Shown piece by piece: positions 1 to 11,479 of a stretch of DNA of 59,758 nt; within the stretch, counting starts at the first letter, position 1; the number at the start of each line of letters is the position of its first letter. The notes beneath the pieces were generated by a model. The model was not told the origin of the DNA. It did no database searches and saw nothing but the letters and a program-made list of their open reading frames with translations. The DNA comes from Rhizophagus sp. LPA8_4_AMF (taxonomy: Eukaryota > Glomeromycota > Glomeromycetes > Glomerales > Glomeraceae): contig JADRCO010000063.1 of the NCBI GenBank assembly GCA_021464525.1, positions 1-59,758 on the forward strand, in the 5' to 3' direction. Made by a program: the position numbers and the translations under genes.

Positions 1-35
1 TTTTTCGTTATATAATAGTAATAAAATTTTGGTTG

Positions 36-59
36 CATGTGACTATATAAAGTCACGTG
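36..59. repeat. Short hairpin-forming inverted repeat
   Basis: Arms catgtgac and gtcacgtg (7 of 8 pairs) flank an 8-nt AT spacer. The element lies in a gene-free AT-rich start of the window. Function is unknown; it could be the end of a small mobile element that is otherwise degraded. Confidence 0.35.
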
Positions 60-648
60 GTTTTATAAAATTTTTTTTTTATATGTCCTCCCCCCCTCCC
101 CTAAACTTTATAAACGATGTAATGTAAATCAGATAATTAAATTGGTTTAGCCTAATTAAAAAATCAAATTTTGCTACGCAATTATTTATTTAACTCTTTA
201 ATAATTTTACACTAAAATAAGCAAAAAAAATCTCACATAGGGTAAATTTACCATGCTGCTACGCAACTTTAAATCTAACATATTTATATCATGTTCGGGG
301 TCCTACTGAGAGTAATATTGAAAAAGTTTATGTGTAAAGGGTGGCAAAACATATCGAGGAAATGTCCGAAGATAGTAACGCGTCGCCAGACAAAATTGTG
401 ATAAAATTCAACCCTTTTAGTTTAGTATGCACCATTCGGTCCTTTATGCTTTTGATGCGATCCCGTAGTTTTTTGCTAGTAATGGTACAGTCACATAGTG
501 CAATAACATTATTGATTTTACGGATGCCGTTCATGCGATTTTTAAAATCATGTTAATATGCCAGTGCATGATAGCTACGTTTACTATTTTACATATTTAT
601 TAAAGAAATCTACATATATACCGTATTAATAACCATCCTTCTTGCTAA
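60..648. other. Gene-free or unresolved left edge
   Basis: This stretch holds AT-rich sequence, a C-rich tract (about 88-102) and two copies of gctacgcaa near 173 and 256. Two overlapping antisense open frames around 328-556 have no recognisable domain and no matching intron signals, so neither is called as a gene. Confidence 0.4.
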
Positions 649-1823
649 TTAAATTTCCAATAATCCTTTAGCTAAAGCAATTTCTGCGTTTAAAATACTG
701 CTACCAGCAGCACCTAAAACAGTGTTATGTACCAATAAAGTAAATTTAACATCCAATACATTGCATTTTCTAACCCTACCAATTGTAACACTATAACCAT
801 TGCCATTATCTCTATCTAATCTAGGTTGTGGTCTATCATTATCATAGCGAATAATAATAGATTTTTTTGGAGCAGAATAACATCCGATTTTTTGAGCTTC
901 ACTCATGTAAGAATCTAATACATCAATAATTTGTTGAGGACTAGGTGAAGGTTGGTTTTTAAATTTAATTGATACACATTCTGTATGTCCATCGATAACA
1001 GGTACTCTATTACAAATAGCTGAAACATTCGTAGATGATAATAATTTAAATTCTTTTTGATTTGAATTTAATTCCCCTAAAATTTTTAAAGTTTCATATT
1101 CAATTTTTTCTTCTTCTCCACTGATAAAAGGTATTACATTGTCAAATATATCTAATGATGATACTCCTGGATATCCTGCTCCCGATATTGCTTGCATTGT
1201 TTGTACTATAATAGATTCTATTGGCCCAAATGCATCTTGTAATGGTTTCAATGCTACAACAAGTCCTGTTGTTGAACAATTTGAATTTGTTACCAACATT
1301 CCTTTTTTAAGCGAATAAACTGACCTTTGATGTGGAATTATATTAAAATGAGACGGATTTACTGTTGGAACTATTAAAGGAACAACCGGATCTCTTCTAT
1401 AATTTTTTGCATTAGAAAAAATTACCAAATCCGCTTTTAAAAATTCCATTTCTAAGAAAAAAACATTTATATGTAATTTAGTACATATTTAGAAACAATT
1501 TTTTTTTAAAAAAAAATCGAAAATTTGTTTTTATAAATTTATTTACCAATTTCACCAGCGACATCAGAATCCAAACCAGAAAATACCACATCACAATCAT
1601 TAAAAAATTCAGCTTTACATTCTTTAATCACCATTTCTTTAACTTGTTCGGGTATGTCACTTGTCATTTTCCATTTTGTAGTTTCTACATACTTTTTACC
1701 AGCTGAGCGAGAAGAAGCTCCGATGGAATGAATAATAAATTGTGGATGTGACGATAATAATACTATGAATCGCTGTCCCACTGTTCCTGTCGCTCCTAAT
1801 ATACCAGTTTTAACTTTTGTCAT
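649..1823 (-). CDS. HOM2: Aspartate-semialdehyde dehydrogenase
   Basis: It reduces aspartyl-4-phosphate to aspartate semialdehyde, the branch-point step to threonine, methionine and lysine/homoserine metabolism, in the cytosol. Two exons read on the minus strand, 1823-1547 and 1451-649, with a clean GT-AG intron; joining gives 359 residues, close to yeast Hom2. The N-terminal NADP-binding loop GATGTVGQRF is at residues 8-17, the catalytic cysteine is in NSNCSTTG (about residue 151), and the acid/base histidine is in VIDGHTEC. The ATG at 1823 is preferred because the frame upstream of it is low-complexity Lys/Phe from a poly-A tract. The intron holds a T9A9 palindrome. It is divergent from the methyltransferase gene at 1987. 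Assignment to the family is firm. Confidence 0.95.
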
Positions 1824-1986
1824 TTTTTTCTTTTTTCTTTTTTTAAAAAAAAAAAAAAAATTTTTTTGTTTCAAGATTATCATCTATATTAGATTTTAGA
1901 TATATCCCTCCAATAAGATATTTTTCCACTCGTATTTTCGTAAATACCCAATCAAAATTTGTCACATTTTTACTTATATTGAAAAA
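1824..1986. promoter_or_regulatory. Divergent intergenic region between HOM2 and the tRNA methyltransferase
   Basis: Only 163 bp separate the two start codons, so the promoters must lie here or overlap the genes. It contains a T7A16T7 tract next to the HOM2 start, probably nucleosome-excluding. No specific factor site is recognised. Confidence 0.45.
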
Positions 1987-3487
1987 ATGTTTAAAATATT
2001 CAAAGTTCCTTCTCGAAATTCACGTTATATTCTTTCCTTAGCTTATACTATCAATAAATATAGTACTACTAATATGTTACAAGCAACCGAAAAGGAAGAT
2101 ATTACTCCCTCTTCTTCTGATGACACAAAACTTAAAAAGGACTGGTCTAGTGTTAAAGATATTCGCCAAGAATCAGAAATTTTTGGCACTCGTTTATTAG
2201 AAAATAAAGAGGATGTATGGCGTCATAATGCTTGGTACGAAAGTAACGAAAAACTATATATTATATAAATACATTTGTTGAACCCATTTTTTTTTAAAAA
2301 AAAAGGGATCACGTTGAATGGGATGAAAAACAAGAAGAGGCCGCTAAACAAAAAGTATTATTACAATCAGATAGTCCAATGGCATTAGAAGATCAACGTA
2401 AATATAAATTTCATTATAATCTTTTATTTTATAGTTTTATTAAAACGATTTTAACAAATAAGATTATATTTCAAAAGAAAAATATTTAAAAAATCCATCA
2501 GAATTTTGGAATACATTTTACAAACATAATGAAAATAAATTTTTTAAAGATCGTCAATGGTTAAAAGTTGAATTTCCTGAATTACATAATACGACAAATA
2601 TTGATGTAAGTTCAATTTAAATTTTATTCCTTTTTTTTTAATAACTTCTTTTAATAATATTATGAAAATGTATTTCACAGAGTGGAAATAAAAAAATTTT
2701 TGAAATAGGATGTGGAGCAGGAAATACGATGTTTCCTTTACTTGCTATTAATAAAAATTCAAATTTATTTATTTATGCTTGTGATTTCGCCGAAAATGCT
2801 GTTCAAGTAGTTAAAGTTAAGTTACTTTTAATCTGGGGAAAAAATGAATTGTTTTATCTAAAGAAATTTTCTTTTTCTTTTTTAGAATAATAAAGAATAT
2901 AATTCGAATCATTGTAAAGCATTTGTATGGGATTTAACAAATAAGCATATTCCAATTGAATATATTGTACCTAATAGTTTAGATATTGTTGTATTAATAT
3001 TTGTAATGTCTGCTTTGTGTCCAAATGATTGGAATCAAGCCGTTGATAATGTTTATAAAATGCTTAAACCCGGTGGTCTTGTATTATTTAGAGGTATTGT
3101 TATATATTATGATTATTATTTTCTCATAATTCTGACTTATCCTATCTAAATTAGATTATGGTAGATATGATATGGTACAATTAAGATTTAAAGAAGGCCG
3201 TATGTTATCTGATAATTTTTATGTTCGTGGTGACGGTACAAGAGTTTATTTTTTTACATCAGGTTTGTACATTATTTAAAGATATATTTTGTACATGTTC
3301 TTAACAATCCATATTTAATTTCTTTTGTTTTATTTGAACATAAGATGAAATAGAAAAAATTTGGGGATCAAAATTTTCGATTGAACAAAATGCTATAGAT
3401 CGTAGATTAATCGTAAATAGACATCGTAAATTACAAATGTACAGGATATGGTTACAAGGAAAATTTAGAAAATTACCCAATTTATGA
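1987..3487 (+). CDS. tRNA N3-methylcytidine methyltransferase (METTL2/6/8, Trm140 type)
   Basis: It is a SAM-dependent enzyme that methylates C32 of tRNA anticodon loops. About seven exons; exon 1 is 1987-2234 and exon 2 starts at 2306, joining to VWRHNAWDHVEWDE, a family signature. Next come [20 protein letters not shown], the SAM-binding motif [27 protein letters not shown], the acidic loop and [14 protein letters not shown], then [10 protein letters not shown] near the end. The stop is at 3485-3487. The first 29 residues are basic, hydroxylated and non-acidic, like a mitochondrial presequence, and Met30 (ATG at 2074) opens the conserved acidic-leader form. Intron 1 ends in a T9A9 tract that abuts the acceptor. 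The actin-binding N-terminus of budding-yeast Abp140 is absent. Confidence 0.9.
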
Positions 3488-3525
3488 TATTTATTAAATT
3501 GATATCAAAAACTGTTCTAATATAA

Positions 3526-5176
3526 TTATTTCTGAGGAAGGTAAACGTAAGCTGAGGCATAACTAACGCTACTATCTCCTTCGTGTTTTACATGGCTAGA
3601 TTGTGCATAATGTATAAATCGAATCTTCGGTTGTTGAGATTCGTCAACAACTGAATCATTTTTATTATTATTATGATTTGGTAATGCATTAATTGCGCAT
3701 AAAAGTACTCCAATAGGATGTCTTCCGCATATAGTATTTTTTGTCTTAGCAAGATACGAAGTAAATTCTTTATGGTTTATCTTTTCGATGATATCCATTC
3801 CTTTCTTATCAAGATTTTCAATGGATTTATATATAGGGGTTGTCAATGGAGTATCAGATCTACGTGAAAGATAAATGTCATCACTGTCCGGTGATGCTGA
3901 ATAATACGTATATGAAAATCGATGTCCCCTAATTTAAGCAAAAAAAAAAAAATTATTTAAAATTTATCATCATCTTTGAGAAAAAAAAAATTACTTAATT
4001 ATTCACCAATGACAAAAATCAGATGAAATGATGAAAAGATTGGATGGATCAGCAAGATATGGAGCAAATAATTTTCCATAAAACATTTCCTTGTCTGCAC
4101 TTAAAGATCCCACCAATACAGGAACAATTTTAATGAAATCAATCTTACTAAATAAAGAATGAAGAATAAATTATTAAAAATGCTAAATATTAATAAGAAT
4201 AAAATTAAATAAAAAAAAAAAACCTTTCTAAAATTTTATAAGTATATGGTAGATGCATTTCAATACTATGTTCTTCCTCATCAATATCTTGAGACATAAT
4301 TTCAAAATGTCCTGTTTGTTTCAATTCTTCAATAACTGTATAAATATAAAAAAAAATTTAATAAATTTGTTTATAAATATAACACAATGAAAATGATATA
4401 TTTACTTTCTGTATCTAAAATCAAATTTCCTAAAGGTGTTTCATATTGAGAACATTGAGAAAGTGCGCACTGAGAAAATCGAACATGATGTGAAGGTCCA
4501 AGTATGAATACGCGTTTTCTAAAACAGGACAAACAAAAAATTATAATATATTATATTTTTATTCAATTTTTTAATAATATAAACCATTATATTATAAAAT
4601 GAATATCAAAATATATACACAAAATCGGGATTGATACTTTTATAAGCGAATGCCGCGGCAGGTCCACTATATGAATATCCTGCATGTCTAAAAATTATAA
4701 AATTTATTTCTTAATTAGACTAAAAGCTATCATTTATAGATATCGAAAAAAAAAATTTTTTTCTTACGGAGCAATAATAGCTCTAGCACCGGGAACAGGT
4801 ATAGGAACACCGTCTACTGTCGTAGGTGGAACTTCATCTAACCACTGAGTAAGCTCTTTATTTAAGCGAGGTCCTTTAATAAAAATATAGTATAAATGTT
4901 AGTTGCCCGATTTACATAATATTGTCTAATACGGTACGGTCAGCTCTCCAAAAATGTATTAAATAAATACAACCACTGCGTATGCCCTCCACAAATAAAT
5001 TCTAGCTCACTAATAAATGCACAACTCTTTAAACGTATTTATTGTGAAAATTATATTTATTACCATAGTAGAATGTATTTATAGAAAGCTGACTGTATTA
5101 CTTCAGTATAAATCAATTTTTTTTTACCTTGTTCAGAGTACCAAGAGCCAGCGTGATAAGCGCTTCTACTCATCAT
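3526..5176 (-). CDS. MEMO1: MEMO1-family protein
   Basis: MEMO proteins are copper-binding redox-linked proteins related to non-haem iron dioxygenases. Reading from the ATG at 5176: exon 1 (5176-5128) gives [16 protein letters not shown]; exon 2 begins at 4873 and ends in ARAIIAP, followed by [72 protein letters not shown] and finally [13 protein letters not shown] and [15 protein letters not shown]. Metal-ligand positions of the family (His in APHAGY, His in EHSIEMHLP, Cys in SSDFCHWG) are all present. The gene has seven or more exons. Intron 1 is longer than the others because it contains a Tigger-type MITE. The product should be intact, and it is divergent from the AsnRS gene. Confidence 0.93.
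4937..5095. mobile_element. Tigger/pogo-type MITE in MEMO1 intron 1
   Basis: Ends are cggtcagctctcc on the left and, reverse-complemented, cagtcagctttct on the right, flanked on both sides by TA (4935-4936 and 5096-5097), the target duplication expected of Tc1/mariner-pogo elements. Length is 159 bp with no coding capacity, and the arms continue as degenerate inverted AT repeats. It sits wholly inside intron 1 of MEMO1 and does not touch splice sites. Confidence 0.7.
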
Positions 5177-5324
5177 ATTTAAGTTGAAATAAACGCGCAA
5201 AAGTGTAATGAATTTCTTTTACCATGTATGGTTATTTGTCACAATTATTCGCAATTATCACGTATTTTCGGATTTTCAAGCGAATTATCAAAATTGATAA
5301 TCGCTTTTTTTATCTTTGTTGAAA
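5177..5324. promoter_or_regulatory. Divergent promoter region MEMO1 / mitochondrial AsnRS
   Basis: 148 bp lie between the two start codons. No ORF or clear TATA element was seen; a bidirectional promoter is inferred from spacing alone. Confidence 0.4.
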
Positions 5325-6970
5325 ATGATTTTTATTAAACGAAGTAATTTAAATAAATTAAAAATAATATATAATAAAAATAAACGTTTATACTCTAATT
5401 TACCCAGCGTATTATCAAACTTATTACCAACAAGAACAATAAATAATATAATAACATCGTCTCCAGTAGGTGCAGAAATACAGGTAAACGGATGGATACG
5501 TACTGTAAGAATACAAAAAAATGTTTCTTTCGCTTCTATTAATGACGGCACGAGCGTGAAAGGTTTACAAGCTATACTTTCAAATGAAGATGCTAAAAAG
5601 TTTGATAACATTATTTTTATTTTTATTTTAATTTAAAAAATTCTTTTTTTTTCAACATTTTTATATTTATTATTTAGATTGACAATTGGTACTTGTGTTC
5701 GATTACATGGTATATTAGTTGATAGTATTGGAAAAGAACAAACTAAAGAATTACAAGTTAATAAATTTGAAATTTTAGGTGAATGTGATTCTGTAAGTAA
5801 GGTGGTTAGAATTAAATATATATTCCTATAAATGTTAATATTTTCTTATTATCAGACTTATCCCCTGCAAAAAAAACATCATTCGATGGAATTTCTTCGT
5901 GATATAACTCATTTACGGTTTAGAACAAATATTTTTAGCTCTATGTTACGTATAAGAAATTCTACTATGCTAGGTCTCCAATATTTTTTTCAGGTACTAT
6001 GAACATTTTACTGTATAACATTTATATTTTTGCTTAAACTAATTATAATAAATTATTTATTAAATAGAGAAATGAATTTATACAAATACATACACCAATT
6101 ATAACAACATCAGATTGTGAGGGTGGTGGTGAAGTATTCAAGCTTACAACATCAAATACTACATCAAAACAAGAAGAATTTTTTGGTAAACCAGTTTATT
6201 TAACAGTGTCTGGTCAATTACATGCAGAATCAATTTCATCGTACATCCCTCGTGTATATTCAATCAGTCCAATTTTCAGGGCCGAAAATTCTTTTACTTC
6301 AAAACATTTATCAGAATTTTGGATGTTAGAAAGCGAAATTTCTTTTATCACTTCTTTGAATGATTTATATAATTTTATTGAAAATTCGATTAAATATATT
6401 ATCCAATTTTTATTGGATAATTCTTATCAAGATATCGATTATTTCAATCAATTTATTGATAATAATTTATTAAATCGTTTAGAATTTACTTTAAAAAACC
6501 CTTTTATTATAATGTCTTATAATGACGCTATAGATATTCTTAAAAAAAATTCTTTTGATATTTCTTTTGGTTCTCCCCTTCAGTCTGATCATGAAAAATT
6601 TTTGTCTACTACTTATTGTAAATCTCCTTTATTCGTTATTAATTATCCAAAAGAAATAAAACCTTTTTATATGCGTTTAAATGATGACAATAAAACTGTT
6701 GCTTGTACTGATTTATTATTTCCTAAAATCGGTGAATTGGTTGGCGGTAGTTTAAGAGAAGAGCGTTATTCAATTTTAGAAAATAATATTATAACTAAGG
6801 GTTTATCTTTGGAGGATTATAAATGGTATTTAGATTTAAGAAAATTTGGTAGTGTCCCTCACGGTGGTTTTGGTATGGGAATTGAAAGATTTTTATTGTA
6901 TATTACTGGTTTAGAAAATATAAAAGATGTTATACCTTTTCCTAGATCCGCTGAAAATTGTAAATTTTAA
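5325..6970 (+). CDS. NARS2: Mitochondrial asparaginyl-tRNA synthetase
   Basis: It charges mitochondrial tRNA-Asn. The ATG at 5325 opens a basic, Asp/Glu-free presequence ([16 protein letters not shown]...). The anticodon-binding OB fold follows ([19 protein letters not shown] and FASINDGTS). Exon 2 resumes with [11 protein letters not shown]; later exons give [29 protein letters not shown], the class II motif 2 region ([12 protein letters not shown] then [10 protein letters not shown]) and motif 3 ([20 protein letters not shown], then DVIPFPR). The final exon runs to the stop at 6970. At least five exons are needed. The Asp-to-Asn specificity call rests on overall resemblance to NARS2/SLM5 rather than AspRS. 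The stop is only 36 bp from the end of the convergent SGT1 gene. Confidence 0.92.
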
Positions 6971-7006
6971 ATAAAGAAAAAAAGCTTCTAGTCCTTATAA
7001 AAAAGT

Positions 7007-8397
7007 TTAGGATGTCCACTATTATATTTTTAACAAATCAATTAAATAAGATGAATTCAATAAAAAAAGTCAAATAAATCATATGGTTAGCAGGTTTTCA
7101 AAAAAAAGAGAGAGAGAAAAGAAAATTTCAAATTTGCTGACTTTACCTTTTTGGCAACCATTCCTTCAGGAGGTTTTGTTTCTACGTTACCTTTACTGAC
7201 TTCACCCCAATTTGTGCTGAGACAAGTTCCACTGCTTTCTGTATAACTTTTCAACATGGCTCGTTTAGTATCATCATCAGCATCTTTATACAATTGCTGG
7301 AATAAAGAATTCAAAGCTGCCTCTCCTTCTGGTTTTTCTTGTTCTTTACTTATTTCTTTTTCTAACGCATCCCAATTTTTTGCACGTTTTGCAGATGATG
7401 GATAAGCAACCGATCCTACTACAGCATCTTCTCCTTCCAAGACTCCCCATTTAGCACCAGCATTGGCCTTTTTGAGTTTAATCTCAATTTTAGTGGACAA
7501 TACCTCGTGTTTACTTTCTTTTGGAACTATTTCATGTGCAAGTGGTTCAAGTTCTAATGAATAATCAGATCCAGTAGGAAGTTTTACCGTGACCGATAAA
7601 GATTTCTCTGTCATGTAAACATCAACTGTTTCTTTCTTGACATTCTTGATGAAAATACTGACAATAACAAAGTTATCATTTTGATACCATTCATGCCTTA
7701 CACGACTTTGAGATAAGAAACCAGCTGAATCTGAGGGTGTTGGTGTTGGTTTAGGGACTTCATTCCGTTGAATGAACCGATAATTTATTAATTACTGAAA
7801 AAAAAAATTCCTGTATTGGGCAAATAAAAATAATTTGTCTTACTTTTTTCCAATTCTGCTTCAGTCTTTTTTAACCAAGTAGCTAATGATTTTTCATTAG
7901 GATTTAATTCTTTAGAAGACTCGAGTGATTTCTTTGCTTCTTGATAATTTTTAAGCTCAAATAACGCAATACTAAAGAAAAAAGTATATAAATATAATTT
8001 TATTTATAGATAAACCGAGCAGTATGCAATCATAATATGACAAATTTTAGATAACCCGGTTTACCCTTTTCTCAATAAGGCTTTTGCTTTAATTGAGCCT
8101 TGTTCGTTATGTTCATTACTTTCAATTAAACTGAGCGCTTTTTCGGCGTCAGCTAAGGATTCTTTACCCTTTTTTTTCATTTTTTGATATGTAGCCGACC
8201 TAATTAGATAAAATCATTTATCAATAAAATGTCATAATGTTACTATTATATTAAAATATAAATAACCTTTTTAAAAAATATTCAGGGTTAGTCGCGTCCA
8301 AATCAATAGCTTTGTTATATAGCTCTAAAGCTTCGTCATATTCGTCTTCAAAGAAAGCATCATTAGCTTGTTTGTAAAGTAGTTCTGCAGACGCCAT
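7007..8397 (-). CDS. SGT1: SGT1-type HSP90/SCF co-chaperone
   Basis: It links HSP90 to SKP1/SCF and kinetochore assembly. From ATG 8397: an N-terminal TPR domain over about three exons (ELLYKQANDAFFEDEYDEAL, KALSLIESNEHNEQGSIKAK, GIALFELKNYQEAKKSLESS), then a CS domain (VRHEWYQNDNFVIVSIFIKN, SLELEPLAHEIVP, IKLKKANAGAKWGVLEG) and an SGS domain (YPSSAKRAKNWDALEKEI, LFQQLYKDADDDTKRAMLKS, TESSGTCLSTNWGEV). The frame would run on to 7087, but the SGS end PPEGMVAKK is followed by a GTAAAG donor at 7146; the first fitting acceptor (7020-7019) adds Trp-Thr-Ser-stop, restoring the aromatic end usual in SGS domains. I therefore place the stop at 7007; an unspliced end at 7087 is the alternative. Confidence 0.9.
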
Positions 8398-8612
8398 TTT
8401 AATGTCGAGAAAGAATTACTGTCGAGAATTTTTTTTCAGATACTTTATATATTGTAGACTATTATATCTGGAATATTCTCGAAAGATCATTTTTAACATA
8501 TTCATGTGATCAATTAATCAGATTCCAACTATACAATTTTATACATAATGCACTGATTTATATTGTATCACAAAAAAAAAAATTTTTATAATTATTTTAT
8601 AATAAAAATTTA
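8398..8612. other. Short tandem-gene spacer
   Basis: 215 bp between the SEC14-GOLD stop and the SGT1 start on the same strand. AT-rich; it should contain the SGT1 promoter. No motif is recognised. Confidence 0.4.
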
Positions 8613-10511
8613 TTAATCTCCATATAATTCACCATTAACCATAATAGAATTTTCGATCACACAAGAATCAGATTCGCTCCATTGATCGAAATACCACGTA
8701 AATATAAACTCACCTGTATCATCAGTTTGAAATGCATGCTTATGTGTCATAATAGAATCATCTTCAACCAAAAGTGATGGAGACATTATTCTTAATACAT
8801 TTTATATAACAAAAGAATCGTTATTGATACGAATACGAAATTTTTAATCATATCATACTATAATTTTGATTCAACTTACATTTTTTCTTCATATCTTGTT
8901 TTAGAATCAACTTTGATAAATTTTACCCCGAATTTAACTTCTCCTTTTCCTTCCACAACTCTAAAACTTATTTCCACATTGTTTTTACTAATGTTACTAT
9001 CTTCGCCACTATTTGCAACAATGACTTCGCATGAACGAAAGTCTCCTTTAAGAATACGCAAACGCCCAATAAATCCGTCTTTTTTATATTCAGGAGGGAT
9101 AGGTGTGGAAGGTCGAGTTGATGTAGGGGTTAAAGGGAGAGATGAAGTAAGGGATGAAATATTATTCAAAATGACAGATGGAACGCATCCACCTAGTATA
9201 CAGTTTCCAAATTAAAAAATTTGTTAACAGTTGTGTCTTAGACACCGATTTATGCAAAATGAATATTTAAGCAGGTTATAATAGAAGTTTTAATACCTGG
9301 CATATGAGAACATGTGCATGTCCCACCAAGAAACGAGGGAATATTTTCAGCGTCAATATGTTCAAGTAAGACTTTCTAGATAATTTTTTTTTTTTAAAAA
9401 AAAAAAGGAAGACGATTTAAATAAAAATATTTATCTTTTTTACACATACCTTAAAATCTTTATCACAAATATGAACTTTTTTTAACATTCCAGGATCTAA
9501 CCATTTTTTTGCTAACGCCCAAATTTTCACAAACATAAAAGGTGCATTTACAACGAACAACTTTCCTAATCTTTCTGGATAATATTTTTGATCTAATTCC
9601 GCGATTGCACGATAAAGAGTTAAACCTTGCAAATAAAGCTCTATATATATATAAAGAAATTTTTTAGAAAAAGTTTAAACATAAAAAAGATGCCACACAA
9701 GAACTTACGATGAAAACCCATTCCCTCACAGTCAAATATTACTGTTTCCTTATCAATAATTTTACCCGCTCTTCTACTCAATTCTGGCATAATAACACGA
9801 TGTGAGAATTCTTGACAACTAATATGCCAATTTGTTAACTCTTCTTGTCTTACATATTTTGCTAGCCTTTTGGAATCATGATATCCCTAAAAATTATAAA
9901 TAGAAATTATTGAACGTTAATTATGTAATAAATTAACATTTAATTTTCTTACCACTCTTTCAATGTAAATTCCCCTTCCTTCTTTATCTGTCTTGTGTAC
10001 AGCATTACCACCAAAATATTCGTAAATCCTTAATATATTTTCTGGTACACCATTACTCGCTTCAACATTGATGTCAGGCACGAAAGGTCCAAGTCCTCTT
10101 ACAGGATAAAGAATCGGAGTGCCAGGATTTAATATAGGAAGAGGAATTGAATCGATACCTTCTAAATCGCGCCAAGTAATAGTTTCTATAAGTTGTTCCT
10201 TTGCTTTAACCTAATGTATTATATATTTTAAATAAGTAATTTAAAATTTCAAAATTTTCAAGTAAAATTATATATTTCGTTTACCAATTGAAAGCTTCTA
10301 GCGGTTGCGAATCTCATCAAGGTCTAAATAGTAATAATTTTTATAATTGCAATATAAATTGATTCAAATTTATTTAATAACTTACATGGTCGTCATACTT
10401 TTCATTGTCCTTCCCTAATAATTCACGAAACTTCTTTATAACTTGATCTCTATTTTTCAAATTTAACTCAGTGTCATTTTCTTGAGGCGTAGAAGTAAAT
10501 CTTTTGAACAT
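8613..10511 (-). CDS. SEC14 (CRAL-TRIO) plus GOLD domain lipid-transfer protein
   Basis: It is likely a phosphatidylinositol/lipid transfer protein acting at Golgi-endosome membranes, of the SEC14L/patellin type. From ATG 10511: a CRAL-TRIO N-terminal region (DQVIKKFRELLGKDNEKYDD, TLMRFATARSFQLVKAKEQL, ETITWRD), then the lipid-binding domain (HVF-type motif ETVIFDCEGMGFH, YLQGLTLYRAIAELDQKYYP, LGKLFVVNAPFMFVKIWALA, HIDAENIPSFLGGTCTC), a Ser/Thr/Pro linker (9080-9170) and a C-terminal GOLD beta-sandwich (RFREVVEG-like ISFRVVEGKGEVKFGVKF, then HKHAFQTDDTGEFIFTWYFD) with the stop at 8613. About eight exons. The ERIL of plant patellins is not evident. An intron near 9384-9406 carries a T12A11 palindrome. 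Lipid specificity cannot be read from the sequence. Confidence 0.88.
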
Positions 10512-11479
10512 TATATAAATGTGTTAGTACAGAATAGTATAAGTAAAATTAAGTCAATAAGAGTAAGAAGTTCATACCTCAAGAATGTTAACGCAGAGAA
10601 AATTTTTACGATAAGCAGTAGATTTGTGTGACCTGATATACTAAAAGAGATCTACGTTCGTAAATTTTTACTTTGATTGAACAATGTGTCTTACTATATT
10701 AATTTTTAAAAGGTTTTCCAAATGATAACGGAAAATAACGTTATAAGACGAAATTCAAGTAAATATTTACTAAAGAAAAATGAACTTATTATCGAATAAT
10801 AAAATAGCACTAAATAATCACTAAGGATAAAGTATGTTCCTTGTTAGTGTAATAAATTACCAAGCGAAATGCTCTCCAAAGAATTTATTTTATGATATCA
10901 ATAATTTCACATGTTCCTTGTTGAAATTCCAATTCTTTTCCTGGTTAGTCAAGTTTGGTACGAATTTATTTGCATTTAAAAGTAATCTTAATTCGAAATT
11001 TAAGAAATACTGTGTTTTTAATGGTTAATAATGGTTAATAAAATATTCATAATAAATATTTGTAATTTTTTTTTATCGATCTTTCCATCTTTCTTTCTGT
11101 TCATTTGTTGACTTGTTTTACAATTCTCTGTATCTCGAACCCAACTTTAACAATTAACGAAATTATGAATCTTTTCGCTTGTATCATTTTCTATACTGAA
11201 CTTCCGTTATTACCATTTGCTTTATAAATTATTAACAGTATGAGAAATAAAAATGTCACCCTTAACTAGCCAAACAGCTAGTCAAAAATGTCAACTCCTG
11301 GAATCCAACGCAAATATTTTCCTTTGATCTATCTGCAAATGAGAAATTAAGGACGATCAATTGTGTAATGATCGTACAGTTTTCTGTAAATCATTTAAAT
11401 ATTATTTAAGTTCCTAAAAAAATAATTACTAAACGCGTTGAAATATTTGAAATTTTTTTATCGCGAAAAAAATTGTACG
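10512..11479. other. Intergenic region SEC14-GOLD / LSM8
   Basis: Nearly 1 kb between divergent start codons, AT-rich. A 64-codon open frame at 10834-11028 has no recognisable domain. An ACGCGT occurs at about 11433, some 45 bp before the LSM8 ATG. Confidence 0.4.

Noticed and set aside
328..556. Two antisense open frames at the left edge
   Set aside because: They overlap each other, lack a recognisable domain, and one has no ATG; no way to choose.
10834..11028. 64-codon ATG frame between SEC14-GOLD and LSM8
   Set aside because: No family resemblance, Phe/Asn/Lys composition as expected from AT-rich DNA.
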